Shown piece by piece: positions 6,671-8,339 of a DNA stretch of 8,339 bases (positions within the stretch are counted from its first letter, which is position 1; each line of letters starts with the position of its first letter). Below the pieces are notes generated by a model that was given only the letters and a program-made list of their open reading frames with translations, did no database searches and was not told the origin of the DNA. This DNA is from Erysipelotrichaceae bacterium UBA6182. Lineage in GTDB: Bacteria > Bacillota_I > Bacilli_A > Erysipelotrichales > Erysipelotrichaceae. Where the stretch lies: contig DITO01000175.1 of NCBI GenBank assembly GCA_002422065.1, positions 1,887 through 10,225 on the forward strand, read 5' to 3'. A program made the translations under genes and the position numbers.

Positions 6671-7531
6671 ATGAAAAAAATACTCATTACCGGAGCTTTA
6701 GGAAACGTAGGAGGTTATCTTGCAAAGTGGGCAATAAACAACCAACTTTCAATTCGTCTAGTAGACATCAATAAGAAAAATCTTGAAGATAGATATGGAA
6801 CAGAAGTCGATACTGTTCGTTTCGATTTTTTAGATCCAACAACTTTTGAACCTGCACTTGAAGGGGTTGATCGTATATTTCTGATGAGACCTCCACATTT
6901 AGGACAACCTTCTGATCTTGAACCATTTATTAATGCTATCGCATCCTCTGAGGATATAGTATTAGTTAGTTTTCTCTCTTTGATTGGCATCGAAAAGAAC
7001 CCTATTCCACCCCATTATCGCCTTGAGAAGATGATAGAGAAAAAAGGAATCCCATACTGTCATATACGTCCTAGTTTTTACATGCAAAACATAAGTGGAA
7101 TTCATGCATTTGAAATCAAACATTTCGACCAGATTATTATTCCAGCGAGTAATGCTTTAATAAGTTTTATCGACGCTGATGATATTGGTAAATTTATCTG
7201 TCATGTTTTTACTGAACCACATAAACATCAAAACAAAGCCTATTCAATTACTGGACCTGAAGCTATCGGATATAAAACTGTCGCAAACTTAATGTCTGAG
7301 GAACTGGATCGTCCAATATCCTATGATAATCCTTCTCCAGCACTTGCTAAAAAGTATTGGATTAATATTCGTGGACTAGATAAACAGTATGCTACAGTAA
7401 TGGGTTTACTATACATGATGACACGTCTTAACACAGCCAGGAAGGTAACATCCACTTACAAGGAAATCACTTCACACGAACCTACTAGAATAAAAGAGTT
7501 CATAAGAAAGAATCGTACAGCCTGGCTATAG
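6671..7531 (+). CDS. NmrA-like NAD(P)-binding protein (atypical short-chain dehydrogenase family)
   Basis: Cytoplasmic Rossmann-fold protein of the NmrA / NAD(P)H-binding group, whose members include quinone oxidoreductases of the YtfG type, azoreductase-like enzymes and redox-sensing proteins. It has 286 residues. The N-terminus KILITGALGNVGG gives the dinucleotide loop GxxGxxG at 8-14. An acidic D32 ends the second strand (IRLVDIN), which usually favours NAD(H) over NADP(H). Later come VRFDFLDP, DRIFLMRPP, the family segment YRLEKMIEKKGIPYCHIRPSFYMQN (the YxxxK catalytic pair of classical short-chain enzymes is not obvious), FIDADDIGKF and AYSITGPEAIGYKTVANLM. The start ATG 6671 follows AAGGAAG by three bases, a short spacing. 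It lies eight bases after the oxidoreductase stop, in the same operon. Whether it is an enzyme or a sensor cannot be told from sequence. Confidence 0.88.
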   Translation: MKKILITGALGNVGGYLAKWAINNQLSIRLVDINKKNLEDRYGTEVDTVRFDFLDPTTFEPALEGVDRIFLMRPPHLGQPSDLEPFINAIASSEDIVLVSFLSLIGIEKNPIPPHYRLEKMIEKKGIPYCHIRPSFYMQNISGIHAFEIKHFDQIIIPASNALISFIDADDIGKFICHVFTEPHKHQNKAYSITGPEAIGYKTVANLMSEELDRPISYDNPSPALAKKYWINIRGLDKQYATVMGLLYMMTRLNTARKVTSTYKEITSHEPTRIKEFIRKNRTAWL

Positions 7532-7545
7532 CTACAATTAATAGT

Positions 7546-7671
7546 ATGACATCAAGATTAGCCGGATAGATTGCATAGTACTTATTGAAGGATCTTAACT
7601 TCACATTTATTGGTATTCTTCTCTTAATAATAGGCTTTCAAATGTATTTCTATTCCCATGCTTGTCTATAG
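7546..7671 (+). pseudogene. Possible remnant of a small membrane protein gene
   Basis: In the frame of ATG 7546 the translation is MTSRLAG, TAG, IA, TAG, then YLLKDLNFTFIGILLLIIGF and a polar end, closing at TAG 7669-7671. The strongly hydrophobic run followed by QMYFYSHA looks like the last membrane helix of a small protein. Two in-frame TAG codons interrupt it, and the terminator begins five bases after the final stop, as expected for a gene end. No good ribosome binding site is seen. It could equally be chance in AT-rich DNA. Confidence 0.25.
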
Positions 7672-7675
7672 TCTG

Positions 7676-7699
7676 AGACATCAAATGATGTCTTTTTTT
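7676..7699 (+). terminator. Intrinsic terminator of the MarR operon
   Basis: AGACATC (7676-7682) pairs perfectly with GATGTCT (7687-7693) around the tight loop AAAT, followed directly by a seven-T run (7693-7699). It is 145 bases past the last gene stop, farther than usual, which leaves room for the possible gene remnant. Confidence 0.88.
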
Positions 7700-7795
7700 G
7701 ATAAAAAACAGATTCTAAAAGAAGAAACAATCATCAGATATTTTTAGTGCTATTACCCGTTTTTTTTCACAAATTTCTTTAAAAATGATGCTTTA

Positions 7796-7809
7796 TGAAA
7801 ACGTTTTCT
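7796..7809 (+). promoter_or_regulatory. cre-like catabolite-response palindrome
   Basis: TGAAAACGTTTTCT contains the perfect 12-bp palindrome GAAAACGTTTTC (7797-7808) with a central CG. It fits the CcpA cre pattern TGNAANCGNTNNCN except for the usual final A. It lies about 85 bases upstream of the -10 of the next gene, a position seen for activation as well as repression. LacI-family regulators bind similar CG-centred palindromes, so the binding protein is uncertain. Confidence 0.5.
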
Positions 7810-7871
7810 TAATTTTAGAGCATAATTCACAAAACTATCAAAATTCAAGGCAAACTAACCTCTAAAGTGCA

Positions 7872-7900
7872 TTGCTCTTTTAATTTAGGCACTATATAAT
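7872..7900 (+). promoter_or_regulatory. Promoter of the right-end gene
   Basis: A perfect TATAAT (7895-7900) lies 17 bases after TTGCTC (7872-7877), a poor -35 with three of six matches, which suggests reliance on an activator. Short arms AGTGC (7866-7870) and GCACT (7889-7893) flank the spacer region. Transcription would start near 7906, leaving a leader of about 16 bases to the first ATG. Confidence 0.6.
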
Positions 7901-7921
7901 CAAGTTATATAAGGAGTAGTA

Positions 7922-7948
7922 ATGAAAAAAGAGAGGGCCAAATCATAA
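7922..7948 (+). CDS. Eight-residue leader ORF (MKKERAKS)
   Basis: ATG 7922 has the best ribosome binding site of this region (AAGGAG, 7911-7916, five bases away) but closes after eight codons at TAA 7946-7948. The final A of that stop is the first base of the next ATG (TAATG), in a different frame. Ribosomes would thus load at the short ORF and reinitiate on the long one. Its product is too short to assign a function; a control role by translational coupling is inferred. Confidence 0.45.
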   Translation: MKKERAKS

Positions 7949-8339
7949 TGCAGAATGCAAATTTATATTTTGGAAGTTCATCACTTAATGATGAAAAAGG
8001 AAAGACATCATTAGAAACAGTGATAATAAAAGAGGAGACATTCTTCAAGATTGAAAACTATCACCACATGAATCCATTCTTCATGACCATTGTGAGTGAT
8101 ACAGATCATTGGATGTTTATCTCTAGCACAGGTGGACTCACTTGTGGAAGAAAGAATGCTGAATCAGCTTTATTCCCATATTATACTGATGACAAAATTC
8201 ATGACAGCATCGAAACAACTGGATCAAATACAATACTCATCGTCTCAGACGATGAAAAAACTTTTTTATGGAAACCGTTTTCGCTACATAATAATGGTGT
8301 TTATAAGATTACTCGAAATCTATATAAAAACACGATTGG
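7948..8339 (+). CDS. Unrecognised protein, N-terminal 130 residues (runs off the window)
   Basis: I do not securely recognise this protein. Starting at ATG 7948, which overlaps the leader ORF stop as TAATG, the frame stays open to the last base. The start could also use a weaker site GAGAGG (7931-7936) inside the leader ORF. The visible part begins MQNANLYFGSSSLNDEKGK, has no signal peptide or membrane segment, and is rich in aromatic and beta-prone stretches: FKIENYHHMNPFFMTIVSD, DHWMFISSTGGLTCGRKNAE, ALFPYYTDDKIHD, NTILIVSDDEKTFLWKPF. This looks like a beta-sandwich at the front of a larger cytoplasmic protein; the style recalls N-terminal parts of big glycan-processing proteins, but that is an impression, not a motif match. 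The upstream cre-like site would fit a carbon-regulated gene. Confidence 0.7.
   Translation, partial: MQNANLYFGSSSLNDEKGKTSLETVIIKEETFFKIENYHHMNPFFMTIVSDTDHWMFISSTGGLTCGRKNAESALFPYYTDDKIHDSIETTGSNTILIVSDDEKTFLWKPFSLHNNGVYKITRNLYKNTI

Larger units (their letters stand above)
7532..7921 (+). other. Intergenic region between the NmrA-like gene and the right-end gene
   Basis: This 390-base stretch has no intact gene. It holds a possible decayed small membrane-protein fragment (7546-7671), a terminator (7676-7699), an AT-rich stretch with an eight-T run (7760-7767), a cre-like palindrome (7796-7809), a promoter (7872-7900) and a strong ribosome binding site (7911-7916). I see no structured RNA of a known class. 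Confidence 0.6.

Overview
The window reads as chromosomal DNA of a low-GC Gram-positive bacterium (Firmicutes/Bacillota). Support comes from the adjacent secA-prfB pair, strong purine-rich ribosome binding sites, AT-rich intergenic DNA, a lipoprotein-type solute-binding protein and short stem/T-tract terminators. The SecA end lacks the usual zinc-binding tail, which may suggest an Erysipelotrichia-like or otherwise reduced lineage, but the sequence alone does not fix the genus. UGA acts as a stop here (it ends the MarR gene and is the regulated stop inside prfB), so this is not a UGA-Trp mollicute code.

Layout, all on the + strand. (1) 1-1902: the 3' part of secA, then prfB (release factor 2) two bases later. 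prfB must be read through an in-frame UGA by a +1 programmed frameshift, so it runs 801-872 joined to 874-1902. (2) 1939-1978: a hairpin terminator whose end overlaps a likely promoter. (3) 2042-5270: a tight three-gene operon for an iron(III)-type ABC importer: lipoprotein binding protein, fused two-domain permease with a TTG start, and a short ATPase. It closes with a clear terminator at 5293-5326. (4) 5457-7531: a promoter, a perfect 26-bp dyad operator, and a MarR regulator / FAD-NAD(P)H oxidoreductase / NmrA-like dinucleotide-binding protein operon, ending in a terminator at 7676-7699. (5) 7700-8339: a regulatory region with a cre-like palindrome and a consensus -10, an 8-codon leader ORF overlapping (TAATG) the start of an unrecognised protein that runs off the window.

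Regions 1 and 3 are housekeeping and nutrient uptake: protein export, translation termination and iron import. Region 4 looks like a self-regulated redox or detoxification cassette: the dyad lies just downstream of the -10, where the cysteine-free MarR protein could repress its own operon until a ligand releases it. Region 5 may be a carbon-regulated gene, judging only from the cre-like site. I see no CRISPR array, insertion sequence, tRNA or rRNA. No wholly new system is evident. The least explained parts are the leader-ORF-coupled unknown gene at the right end, the divergent prfB frameshift context, and the MarR redox cassette.
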